DNA from: CAKOSP01 sp964370755
Lineage (GTDB): Bacteria; Bacillota_I; Bacilli_A; RF39; UBA660
Assembly: GCA_964370755.1 (NCBI GenBank)
Contig: CAYJKL010000008.1
Coordinates: 1-46,827 of the forward strand
DNA length: 46,827 bases
Direction: 5' to 3'
The notes under the pieces were generated by a model. It worked only from the letters and a program-made list of their open reading frames with translations. It did not search any database and was not told where the DNA came from. Positions 35,883-42,988 of the stretch are shown here, piece after piece (the first letter of the stretch is position 1; the number at the start of each line of letters is the position of its first letter). Made by a program: the position numbers and the translations under genes.

Positions 35883-37787
35883 ATGTTTACAAATAACATA
35901 CATACAAGAATTAGATTTTTTTTCGTAGTAATACTTTTAGCTCTTTTAATAATTATTGGAAGAGTATTTTACATTCAAGTTTTTGCTTATGATAAACTGA
36001 GCACACTTGCAGAAAGTTTATGGAGTAGAAACTTGCCTATTGCTGCTGACAGGGGAGAAATAGTAGATAGAAATGGAGAAGTTTTAGCTACTAATATAAC
36101 GACAACTAGTTTAGTAGTAGTACCAAATCAAATAGAAGATAAAGAAAAAGCAGCAAAAGAAATTTCAGAAATTTTAAATGTTTCGTACGAAGACATCTTA
36201 GCACATTTTTCTAAAAAAACATCAATAGAAAGAGTACATCCAGAAGGAAGGCAGTTATCGTATGAAACAGCTACTAAAATTGATGATTTAAACTTAGACG
36301 GAATTTACCTTTTAAAAGAATCAAAAAGATATTATCCTCATGAAGATTTATTATCACACGTCTTAGGTTACGTCGGAATAGATAATCAAGGTTTATCAGG
36401 TATAGAACTTTACTATGATGAGTATTTAACAGGAGAAGCTGGATCAATAAAATATTTCTCAGATGGAAAAGGAAATAAACTAGAACTAGCCGAAGTTTAT
36501 GAATCTCCAGTAAGCGGAGTAACAGTGCAGCTTACAATAGATTTAGAACTTCAAAAAGTAATTGAAAATGAACTTGATAAAGCAATGACTATGTATGATG
36601 CTATTGGGGCTATGGCACTTGCTATGGACCCAGATACAGGAGAAATACTTGCTATGGCATCAAGACCTAATTTTGATTCTAATAATTATCAAAATTATTC
36701 AGTCGAAACTATTAATCAAAACTTACCAATATGGTCAACATTTGAGCCCGGTTCTACACTAAAAATTATAACTCTTTCATCAGCGCTTGAAGAAAAAACA
36801 ATAGACTTATTTAATGATACATATCATGACTCAGGAAGTATAACGGTAGGAGGAGCAACGCTTCACTGCTGGAAAGCCGGAGGTCATGGTACTCAGCAAC
36901 TTATAAACGTAGTTGAAAATTCTTGTAATACTGGTTTTGTCCACATAGGGCAGACTATGACTACAGAGACACTTATGGGTTATATTCATGATTTTGGTTT
37001 TGGTGAAAAAACCGGAATAGATTTAAATGGAGAGTCAAGTGGAATACTTTTTGATATAGATGATATGGGTCCTGTAGAGCACGCTACAACTTCATTTGGT
37101 CAAGGAGTCTCAGTTACACCACTTCAGCAAGTAAACGCCGTCAGCGCAGCTATAAACGGCGGAATACTGTATACTCCGTATATAGTAAAGTCTTATCTAG
37201 ATTCATCAACAAACACAGTGTTAGATATAATTGAAAAAGAAGAAAAAAGAAAAGTAATAAGTGAGGAAACAAGTGATCTTGTAAGATACTCACTAGAAAG
37301 TGTAGTAGCAAATGGTACAGGAAGAAATGCTTACATAGAAAACTATAGAGTAGGAGGTAAAACTGGTACAGCTCAAAAAGTAGTAGATGGAGCTTACTCA
37401 AAAACGGAGTATATTACCTCATTTATAGGTTTTATGCCAGCAGATGACCCAGAAATAGTATTATACGTAGCAGTAGATGGAGCAAAAGGCGTAGTACAGT
37501 ATGGAGGAACAATAGCAGCCCCAATTGCAAAAAATATTTTTACGTCAGCAATAGATATTTTTGATATAGAAAAAAGTGAAGAAGTACTACCTAGAGAGTA
37601 CACATGGCTTGATGAAAAATATGTAAAAATGCCCTGCGTAGAAGGAGAAACTCTTGAAGAAGCAAAAAAAATACTTAAAGACTTTGAAATAGAATTCTCA
37701 GGAACTGGTACAAATGTATTTTACCAATCTCCAGCATGTGATACATATGTTAAAGAAAAAAGTGAAGTACATTTGCAATTAAATTAG
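35883..37787 (+). CDS. Class B penicillin-binding protein, SpoVD-like
   Basis: 634 aa: membrane anchor (residues 10-32), pedestal with AADRGEIVDRNGEVLATN, and a transpeptidase domain with EPGSTLK (Ser near 291), SCN (ENSCNTGFVHIG) and KTGT near 492. A single C-terminal PASTA-like domain follows (KMPCVEGETLEEAKKIL). The layout and position right before mraY match B. subtilis spoVD, which makes spore cortex peptidoglycan; a second vegetative PBP2 role is the alternative. It lies 17 kb from the first part of the same gene cluster (mraZ-pbpB). Confidence 0.9.
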   Translation: MFTNNIHTRIRFFFVVILLALLIIIGRVFYIQVFAYDKLSTLAESLWSRNLPIAADRGEIVDRNGEVLATNITTTSLVVVPNQIEDKEKAAKEISEILNVSYEDILAHFSKKTSIERVHPEGRQLSYETATKIDDLNLDGIYLLKESKRYYPHEDLLSHVLGYVGIDNQGLSGIELYYDEYLTGEAGSIKYFSDGKGNKLELAEVYESPVSGVTVQLTIDLELQKVIENELDKAMTMYDAIGAMALAMDPDTGEILAMASRPNFDSNNYQNYSVETINQNLPIWSTFEPGSTLKIITLSSALEEKTIDLFNDTYHDSGSITVGGATLHCWKAGGHGTQQLINVVENSCNTGFVHIGQTMTTETLMGYIHDFGFGEKTGIDLNGESSGILFDIDDMGPVEHATTSFGQGVSVTPLQQVNAVSAAINGGILYTPYIVKSYLDSSTNTVLDIIEKEEKRKVISEETSDLVRYSLESVVANGTGRNAYIENYRVGGKTGTAQKVVDGAYSKTEYITSFIGFMPADDPEIVLYVAVDGAKGVVQYGGTIAAPIAKNIFTSAIDIFDIEKSEEVLPREYTWLDEKYVKMPCVEGETLEEAKKILKDFEIEFSGTGTNVFYQSPACDTYVKEKSEVHLQLN

Positions 37788-37805
37788 TTAAAATTATGTA
37801 AAACA

Positions 37806-37843
37806 ATATCATATTTTATCAAATAACAGATAAAATATGATAT
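37806..37843. repeat. 15-bp perfect inverted repeat before mraY
   Basis: The arms ATATCATATTTTATC (37806-37820) and GATAAAATATGATAT (37829-37843) are separated by 8 nt. No T tract follows. A perfect TATAAT (37851-37856) lies 8 bp downstream, so the right arm covers where a -35 box would be. It may be an operator, or a bidirectional terminator with an AT-rich tail. Confidence 0.75.
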
Positions 37844-37880
37844 TATATAGTATAATTAAATTAAAGGAAGTGATAAAGTT

Positions 37881-38873
37881 ATGTTAATACTTGCTAAAGC
37901 AGCTATGTCAATGATGCTTGGTTTTATTTTAGCTATAGTTTGTGGGATAGTGTTTATACCACTACTTAGAAAAAAGAAAATAGGACAATTTGTTAGTAAT
38001 TTAATACATGTTAGACATAAAGAAAAACAAGGTACACCAACAATGGGTGGTTTTATATTTATAATACCAGTATTATTATCACTTTTACTTTTATATTTAA
38101 ATGGAAGTATAAATATTAGTTATAATTTAATGATACTTATATTTGTATTCTTAGCATACGGAGTACTAGGTTTTGTAGATGATTACTTAAAAGTTTATAA
38201 AAAAAATAATGATGGAGTACCCACAGTTACAAAATTTTTAATTCAAATGATTATAGCACTCATCTTCTTCTTCTTATATTTAAAAGCAGGAGGAGAGCCA
38301 ACGCTTTCAATTTCGTTTATAAATTTCTCGATGCCACTTGGCTGGGTATTTGGTATATTTATTTTAGTACTTCTAGTAGGTACAACAAACGCAGTTAATA
38401 TAACAGATGGTCTTGATGGACTAGCAGGAACACTTAGTTTAATATCATTCTTAGCATATGGTATAATAGCATGGAACTGTGGCTGGCTTGAAGGTTACGA
38501 AGAAATAGCAATATTTTGTTTCGTGCTAGTAGGATCTTTAATGGGATTCTTAATATTCAACTCACACCCAGCAAGAGTATTTATGGGAGACCTTGGATCT
38601 TTATCACTAGGAGGAGCGCTTGCTACTATAGCGATACTTACAAAACATGAGTTTTCACTAGTGCTTATCGGAGGAGTATTTGTTATTGAAACAATAACAA
38701 GTTTAATTCAAATAATAGCGATAAGAAGATTTAAGAAAAAGGTATTTAAAAAAGCTCCGCTTCATCACCATTTTGAAGAACTCGGATGGGATGAACAAGA
38801 CATAATTAAGATATTTTTAGTAGTAGGTTTAATACTTGCTATGGTTGCAATCACATACGGTGTATGGTTATAA
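37881..38873 (+). CDS. mraY: Phospho-N-acetylmuramoyl-pentapeptide transferase
   Basis: 330 aa, about ten transmembrane helices. It makes lipid I from UDP-MurNAc-pentapeptide and undecaprenyl phosphate. Motifs: KEKQGTPTMGG, FVDDYLKVYKK (near residue 99, the Mg-binding Asp pair), NAVNITDGLDGLAG, FMGDLGSLSLGG and APLHHHFE. The usual next genes murD-ftsW-murG are absent; instead the diversity-generating element begins 80 bp downstream. Confidence 0.97.
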   Translation: MLILAKAAMSMMLGFILAIVCGIVFIPLLRKKKIGQFVSNLIHVRHKEKQGTPTMGGFIFIIPVLLSLLLLYLNGSINISYNLMILIFVFLAYGVLGFVDDYLKVYKKNNDGVPTVTKFLIQMIIALIFFFLYLKAGGEPTLSISFINFSMPLGWVFGIFILVLLVGTTNAVNITDGLDGLAGTLSLISFLAYGIIAWNCGWLEGYEEIAIFCFVLVGSLMGFLIFNSHPARVFMGDLGSLSLGGALATIAILTKHEFSLVLIGGVFVIETITSLIQIIAIRRFKKKVFKKAPLHHHFEELGWDEQDIIKIFLVVGLILAMVAITYGVWL

Positions 38874-38877
38874 AAAG

Positions 38878-38900
38878 TTGGGAAAAATCCCAATTTTTTT
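38878..38900 (+). terminator. Intrinsic terminator of mraY
   Basis: TTGGGA-AAAA-TCCCAA followed by seven Ts. Confidence 0.88.
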
Positions 38901-38901
38901 A

Positions 38902-38930
38902 TTGCAAAAATCGCAATAAAATGGTATTAT
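38902..38930 (+). promoter_or_regulatory. Sigma-A promoter of DGR target gene 1
   Basis: TTGCAA (38902-38907), a 17-bp spacer and TATTAT (38925-38930), 23 bp before the ATG. The -35 part also contributes to a small ATTGC/GCAAT palindrome. Confidence 0.65.
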
Positions 38931-38953
38931 TTATAGTAGAAAGGATATAGGTT

Positions 38954-40573
38954 ATGACTATAAATAAAAAACTTAGGAAAACACTTCTAATAGTAATCGG
39001 AGCACTTTTAGTATTTACGCTAACTCTTACTTATGCTTACTTTGGAGGTATAGTAGGTGATGGAGCAAATACAAACGTTGATATTTTATCTGGTAATGTT
39101 ACAAGTTTAACATTTACTAAAGGTACTGATATTAGCCTTAGAATAAATCCAAATACACTTACTGAAGGTGGGAGTAATGTATCAGATGAAACAACAGCGA
39201 CAGCAACACTTGCACTTGGTGATGAAGTAGCAAGTGCATCAGATTCTTATCAAGTATATTTCATGATACCAAATAATACTCACATTTATACAACAGTAGA
39301 TAAAAAGGCAGAAATAATTTTATCAGTAACTGGGCCAGATGGTAACCCAGTAACGCTTCCTGGTCTTCCATCTGTAACTGTAACAGATGCAGTAACTGGA
39401 GAGATTATTACAGGCTATGATGCAACAACAAAGCAAGGTTACATGAAAATAGCAGAAGACTATGCAATAAGTGGTACAACAACGCAGGTACATAATTGGA
39501 CAGCTAAACTTACATTTGTAAATTTAGATACTAACCAAGCACTTAATGGAGGCAAAGTATTCGAAGGAGATTTAATTTTACAAAAAGAAAAAATACCAGA
39601 ACCAGCAGATATATTTATAAAAGCATCAGACCCTTACTATCAAGGACCAAACAACCAGATTACTTGTGATGCTGCAACAGCTACATGGAACTCTAAATAC
39701 AACTCAATAAGAATAAGTGCTTTAAAACCTGAAACAGAGTGTGAACTTACCAAAACAACATCAAGCACAACAAACTTAACAGCTCATATAACATCACTTG
39801 TTGGAAACGGACAAGTATTCAGTGAAGATGGCATTCGTTATCAAGGTAAAGAACCAAATAACTACATTTGGTTTAATGAAGAGTACTGGAGAGTTATAGG
39901 AGTATTTGATACAACTCTTGCTGATGGCACAACTACAGAAACCTTAACAAAAATAATAAGAGCAGACTCAATCGGAGGTCTTGCTTGGGATTCAGGTAAT
40001 GTTGGAGAGTGGGAAGATGCAACACTAAACGCACTTTTAAACACATCATACTTAAAAAGAGAAGATGGAACAGGTACAGTAAATTGCTATGGATATAGTA
40101 CAACAATACCAAGTGAATGTAATTACACTTTCATAGGTATTAGAAATGAATATCAAAACATGATAGAAAACGTTGTTTGGAACATAGGAGAGTTTGGTAG
40201 TGCAACAACAGCATCAACGTTATATACATCAGAACAAACTAAAACTAGTACTGGAAAAATCGGTTTAATGAATTTGTCTGATTATGGATACTCAGTATTA
40301 GCTAGTTCTTGCGTGAGAACTACAAATTTAAGTAGTTATAACAGTAATGCTTGTGCAGGAAATTCATGGTTATATAAATCAAGTTATGAGTGGACAATAA
40401 ATGCATCCTCGTCTAATTACTCGGCTGCGTGGAGTGTGAGCAACTACGGCTCTGCGAATGCGTATAACTCGCAGGATGGGTATGGCGTCCGTCCTGTCTT
40501 GTATCTGGACTCTACTACGAAGCACACAAGTGGAGTGGGCAGCATAGCTGATCCACTCATCATAGAACAATAA
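38954..40573 (+). CDS. DGR target protein 1, secreted, with variable C-type-lectin-like end
   Basis: 539 aa. N-terminal signal or anchor (residues 8-30, LLIVIGALLVFTLTLTYAYF), of the kind seen in SipW-processed TasA/camelysin-like proteins (TYAYFGG cut region). A strand-rich region (30-215) is followed by a C-terminal domain (about 275-539) with NNYIWFNEEYWRVIGVFD and, near the end, GYGVRPVLYL, the ending typical of CLec/FGE-like DGR targets. The variable repeat encodes residues about 486-514 of this domain. The domain is almost the same as that of target 2; the N-terminal parts are unrelated. Predicted to be a surface-displayed binding protein. Confidence 0.88.
   Translation: MTINKKLRKTLLIVIGALLVFTLTLTYAYFGGIVGDGANTNVDILSGNVTSLTFTKGTDISLRINPNTLTEGGSNVSDETTATATLALGDEVASASDSYQVYFMIPNNTHIYTTVDKKAEIILSVTGPDGNPVTLPGLPSVTVTDAVTGEIITGYDATTKQGYMKIAEDYAISGTTTQVHNWTAKLTFVNLDTNQALNGGKVFEGDLILQKEKIPEPADIFIKASDPYYQGPNNQITCDAATATWNSKYNSIRISALKPETECELTKTTSSTTNLTAHITSLVGNGQVFSEDGIRYQGKEPNNYIWFNEEYWRVIGVFDTTLADGTTTETLTKIIRADSIGGLAWDSGNVGEWEDATLNALLNTSYLKREDGTGTVNCYGYSTTIPSECNYTFIGIRNEYQNMIENVVWNIGEFGSATTASTLYTSEQTKTSTGKIGLMNLSDYGYSVLASSCVRTTNLSSYNSNACAGNSWLYKSSYEWTINASSSNYSAAWSVSNYGSANAYNSQDGYGVRPVLYLDSTTKHTSGVGSIADPLIIEQ
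40408..40496 (+). repeat. DGR variable repeat VR1
   Basis: 89 bp aligned without gaps to TR 42482-42570. It differs at 12 positions: ten at TR adenines (A to G 5, A to T 3, A to C 2), plus C to A at 40419 and C to T at 40495 near the 3' edge. In frame it encodes SSNYSAAWSVSNYGSANAY and on to GYGVRP; the changed codons are mostly Asn codons in TR that become Ala, Ser, Tyr or Asp. Confidence 0.96.
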
Positions 40574-40581
40574 CGTTGCGA

Positions 40582-40618
40582 GGTGGCGAATTTGCCAGGC
40601 GAATGTCTGGCTGCCACC
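40582..40618 (+). promoter_or_regulatory. DGR homing-type hairpin/cruciform after VR1
   Basis: Outer stem GGTGGC (40582-40587) with GCCACC (40613-40618); inner stem GCCAG (40594-40598) with CTGGC (40607-40611); 8-nt loop GCGAATGT. It is not followed by Ts, so it is a poor terminator. It starts 86 bp after the VR end, the same distance as copy 2. Known DGRs use such hairpins downstream of the VR for target recognition. Confidence 0.8.
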
Positions 40619-40645
40619 CCGTAAAATATGAAAAGGAGAAAGAAA

Positions 40646-41063
40646 ATGAAAGAATCAATTGACAGTAAAGCGAATGTAAAACGAGGGGGGTTATTTACAA
40701 ATTACTTTACATAATAGTAAAGGGAAATTTATAAATGTTTACAGTGACGATACAGTAATAATAAGTTACTTACTCGGATATAAAATTTTAGACGGAATTA
40801 AGTGTAGTTTTCCAAATAATGCACTGGATAAAGTTGAAAAATTTTTGAAAAACGAAAAAATTTCTTATATCATAAAAAGTGAAATAGGTGAAGAGATAAA
40901 AAATATAGAGTATAATCAAAATGGTTATAGTAGAATCTTAAAATCTGCTGAAAAGAATCTCAAAAATATGCAAAGAATAGATAAAATTATAAATCAAATT
41001 AAAAAAACAGATTTTGATGAAATTAACGAACTTCTAGATAGGTTAGAAACGTGTCTGAAATAA
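40646..41063 (+). pseudogene. MutS-like (MSL) DGR accessory protein, frameshifted
   Basis: AAAGGAG at 40633 and ATG 40646 open a frame that stops after 22 codons. Removing one G from the G6 run at 40685-40690 joins it to a long frame that runs to 41063. The restored protein (about 138 aa) contains KGKFINVYSDDTVIISYLLG and CSFPNNALDKVEKFLKNEK, the layout of MutS domain I (FYELF-x-DA...LLG...CGVPxxA...L). MutS-like small proteins are known accessory genes of some DGRs. The C-terminal part is a helical coil. It overlaps the Avd-like gene by 13 bp. An alternative is that the G6 run is a sequencing error or a slippage switch. Confidence 0.72.
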
Positions 41064-41417
41064 CAAATAATGACTTTATGATTTTAAAAAAACTAAAAGA
41101 TTTTATAATAATATTCGAAAATTACTCAGCTAATATTTCAAAAAAAGATGAATTTTATAAAACTGAAGTTAGAAAAACATCTAAAGAGTTATATATACAA
41201 ATAGTTATAATAAATGAGATAAAAAAATTCACTAGATGAGAATCTAGGAAAAGCAATAGCTAATTTATCATACATGAATTTTTGTGTAGAAACTATATTT
41301 AAAAATAAAAACATAAATGTAAAACAACTTGAAAAATTATCATTTAAACTAGTCGAACTAACAAAAATGTTAAATGGCTGGGCTAAGAGTATTAAAGATG
41401 AAAATAAACATATTTGA
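41051..41417 (+). pseudogene. avd: Avd-like accessory variability protein, frameshifted
   Basis: Starts at GTG 41051 and breaks at 41239. Dropping one A from the A7 run at 41221-41227 continues the frame to TGA 41415, giving about 121 aa, the length of Avd. The joined product is a predicted four-helix bundle. Its last part, KQLEKLSFKLVELTKMLNGW followed by AKS, matches the Avd/bAvd ending (LxEIGKMLGGWIKS). In the Bordetella phage DGR, Avd is a pentameric basic barrel that binds RT and template RNA and is essential for mutagenic copying. It overlaps MSL and RT, so the three are one operon. Confidence 0.75.
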
Positions 41418-42461
41418 TTTATTTGAGATTTATGAAAACGATGTAGTTAAAAATTTAAAAAATAAAAGAAAAATATTTGAATTTGAAAAAAATAAAGTGA
41501 ATTATATAGTAAGTATCAAAAATGTTTTAGAAAACAGTAATTATAATGGTGGTAGTTATAAAATATTTTTGATACACGACCCAAAAACAAGAGTTATAAT
41601 GAGTCAAAGTGTATTTGACAAAATAATAAATCATTATGTAGCTAAAAAAATACTTGAACCTAATCTTGAAAAGTATCTCTGTCCTGAAAACTGTGCCACA
41701 AGAAAAAATATGGGTACAAGTTATGCAGTGAAAAAATTAAAAGAAGATATAAATAAGTATAAGAAAAAAGGCAAGTTCTATTATCTAAAATTAGATTTAG
41801 CAAAATATTTTTACAGTATAGACCACGAAGTGTTAAAATCATTATTGATAGATAAATTAAATAAAGAAGAATATAATTTAGTTTGTAAAATTATAGATTC
41901 AACTAATTATAAATATATAAATAATGAAATTGAAAAGTTTGAAAACAAAAAGGGAATAAATTTACCAAAGTATAACTTTGGTAAAGGGCTACCAATAGGT
42001 TCTCAAACTTCGCAAATTCTTGCGATATTTTATCTTTATAAAATTCATCATTTTATAAAGCATAATCTAAAAATCAAAAGATTTACGACCTACATGACGA
42101 TTACATACTATTACATGAAGACAAAAATTACTTGTATGAAGTGAAAAAAATTTTAGAAGAAAAAATTAATAAGGAATATAAACTAAATTTAAATATAAAG
42201 AAAACTGAAATAAAATCATCAAACGAAGGAATTGTATTTTTAGGTTATAAATTCAAAATTATAAATAATAATAAATTAATTATAAAATTATCAAAGAAAA
42301 GTAAAGATAATATTAAAAATAAAATGAAGAAGAATATGTATTTATATAAAAATAATAAACTTTCTTTTGATAAATTTTTCACATCAGTGCAAACTTATCA
42401 AAATAGTTATATATTTGTAGATAAAAAAATAACAAAAAGAATAGTTGAAAAATATTTTTAG
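41398..42461 (+). pseudogene. DGR reverse transcriptase, frameshifted inside YMDD
   Basis: About 354 codons if the frame is restored. Start ATG 41398 overlaps the end of the Avd-like gene; a longer frame from 41374 is unlikely. RT blocks: RVIMSQSVFDKIINHYV, CATRKNMGTSYAVKKLKEDI, YLKLDLAKYFYSIDHEVL (motif 3, catalytic Asp), GLPIGSQTSQILAIFYL (motif 4; GxxxSQ is the DGR signature), then RFTTYM at 42091-42096. One base is missing there: an extra G would give YMDDYILL and continue to LNIKKTEIK and VFLGYKF (motifs 6-7) and the stop at 42459. As written, the enzyme ends 16 residues after Tyr-Met and lacks two catalytic Asp. There is no group II maturase or endonuclease domain. Confidence 0.95.
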
Positions 42462-42481
42462 GGTAAAGTTGTAAAAAATGT

Positions 42482-42570
42482 CTCGTCTAATTCCTCGAAT
42501 ACGTGGAATGTGAACAACAACGGCAATGCGAATGCGAATAACTCGCAGAATGGGTATGGCGTCCGTCCCG
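42482..42570 (+). repeat. DGR template repeat TR
   Basis: 89 bp, 21 bp after the RT stop. In the VR frame it reads SSNSSNTWNVNNNGNANANN and on to GYGVRP, with eleven AAT/AAC Asn codons, the classic TR trait that lets A-mutagenesis reach many amino acids without stops. It holds 25 adenines. The last about 20 bases (TGGGTATGGCGTCCGTCCCG) are the likely IMH-star. It is non-coding here and would be copied as RNA. Confidence 0.96.
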
Positions 42571-42721
42571 AGCTCATAATGTTTTGTATTTTATGGTTAA
42601 GGCTGTAAAATAATAAGCATGATGAACAAATTTTATCCTTGGTAGAACCTGAATATAAACTATGTGAGAATGTTTTTTACGAAAAATATTCTCTAAAGCA
42701 TAGTGCAAATTAAAAAAGAGA

Positions 42722-42988
42722 GTGAAAAAAATGAAAGAAAAATATATTATATTAAAAAGATTATATCCTGAGTTTTTAGTTATCGTTAAGAAGAAAGATA
42801 AACTATATTCATTCGAACTAGATAACGATATGATGAGACTATTTAAGTATAAAAGTATTAGTCATATTATAGTCGATAATTTTGATTTAGAAATAGTAGA
42901 TAAATCTAATTATGAAAAATATTATTTAAAAACCAAACTTATTAGTTTATTAGAAACTAAAAGAAAGGAACTGAAAGAAAATGGTTAA
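42722..42988 (+). CDS. Unknown small protein inside the DGR
   Basis: 88 aa (starts at GTG 42722; ATG 42731 is also possible, with GAGAGTG upstream). Basic, strand-rich, with LKRLYPEFLVIVKKKDKLYS and ISHIIVDNFDLEIVDKSNYE. No family recognised; there may be a faint likeness to the MutS-I-like strand pattern of the MSL protein, but I would not rely on it. It overlaps the start of target gene 2 by 8 bp, so it is co-translated with a diversified protein. Confidence 0.65.
   Translation: MKKMKEKYIILKRLYPEFLVIVKKKDKLYSFELDNDMMRLFKYKSISHIIVDNFDLEIVDKSNYEKYYLKTKLISLLETKRKELKENG

Larger units (their letters stand above)
39782..40621 (+). repeat. Duplicated DGR target module, copy 1
   Basis: About 840 bp, from ATATAACATCACTTG through the VR and the downstream hairpin, matching 43278-44130 closely at DNA level. 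This indicates duplication of the lectin-like module plus its homing signals. Confidence 0.85.

Noticed and set aside
40379..40570. Reverse-strand 63-aa frame over VR1 (and 43844-44125 over VR2)
   Set aside because: Antisense shadows of the GC-rich VR region; no ribosome-binding site and the reading is not kept between the two copies.
40582..40618. The hairpin as an ordinary intrinsic terminator
   Set aside because: No T tract follows copy 1 (CCCCGTAAAATATG), and the nested stem and loop are conserved in both copies at equal distance from the VR.
41398..42461. RT as part of a group II intron or retron
   Set aside because: There is no maturase X or HNH domain, no intron ends and no msr/msd; the GxxxSQ motif, TR and VRs indicate a DGR.
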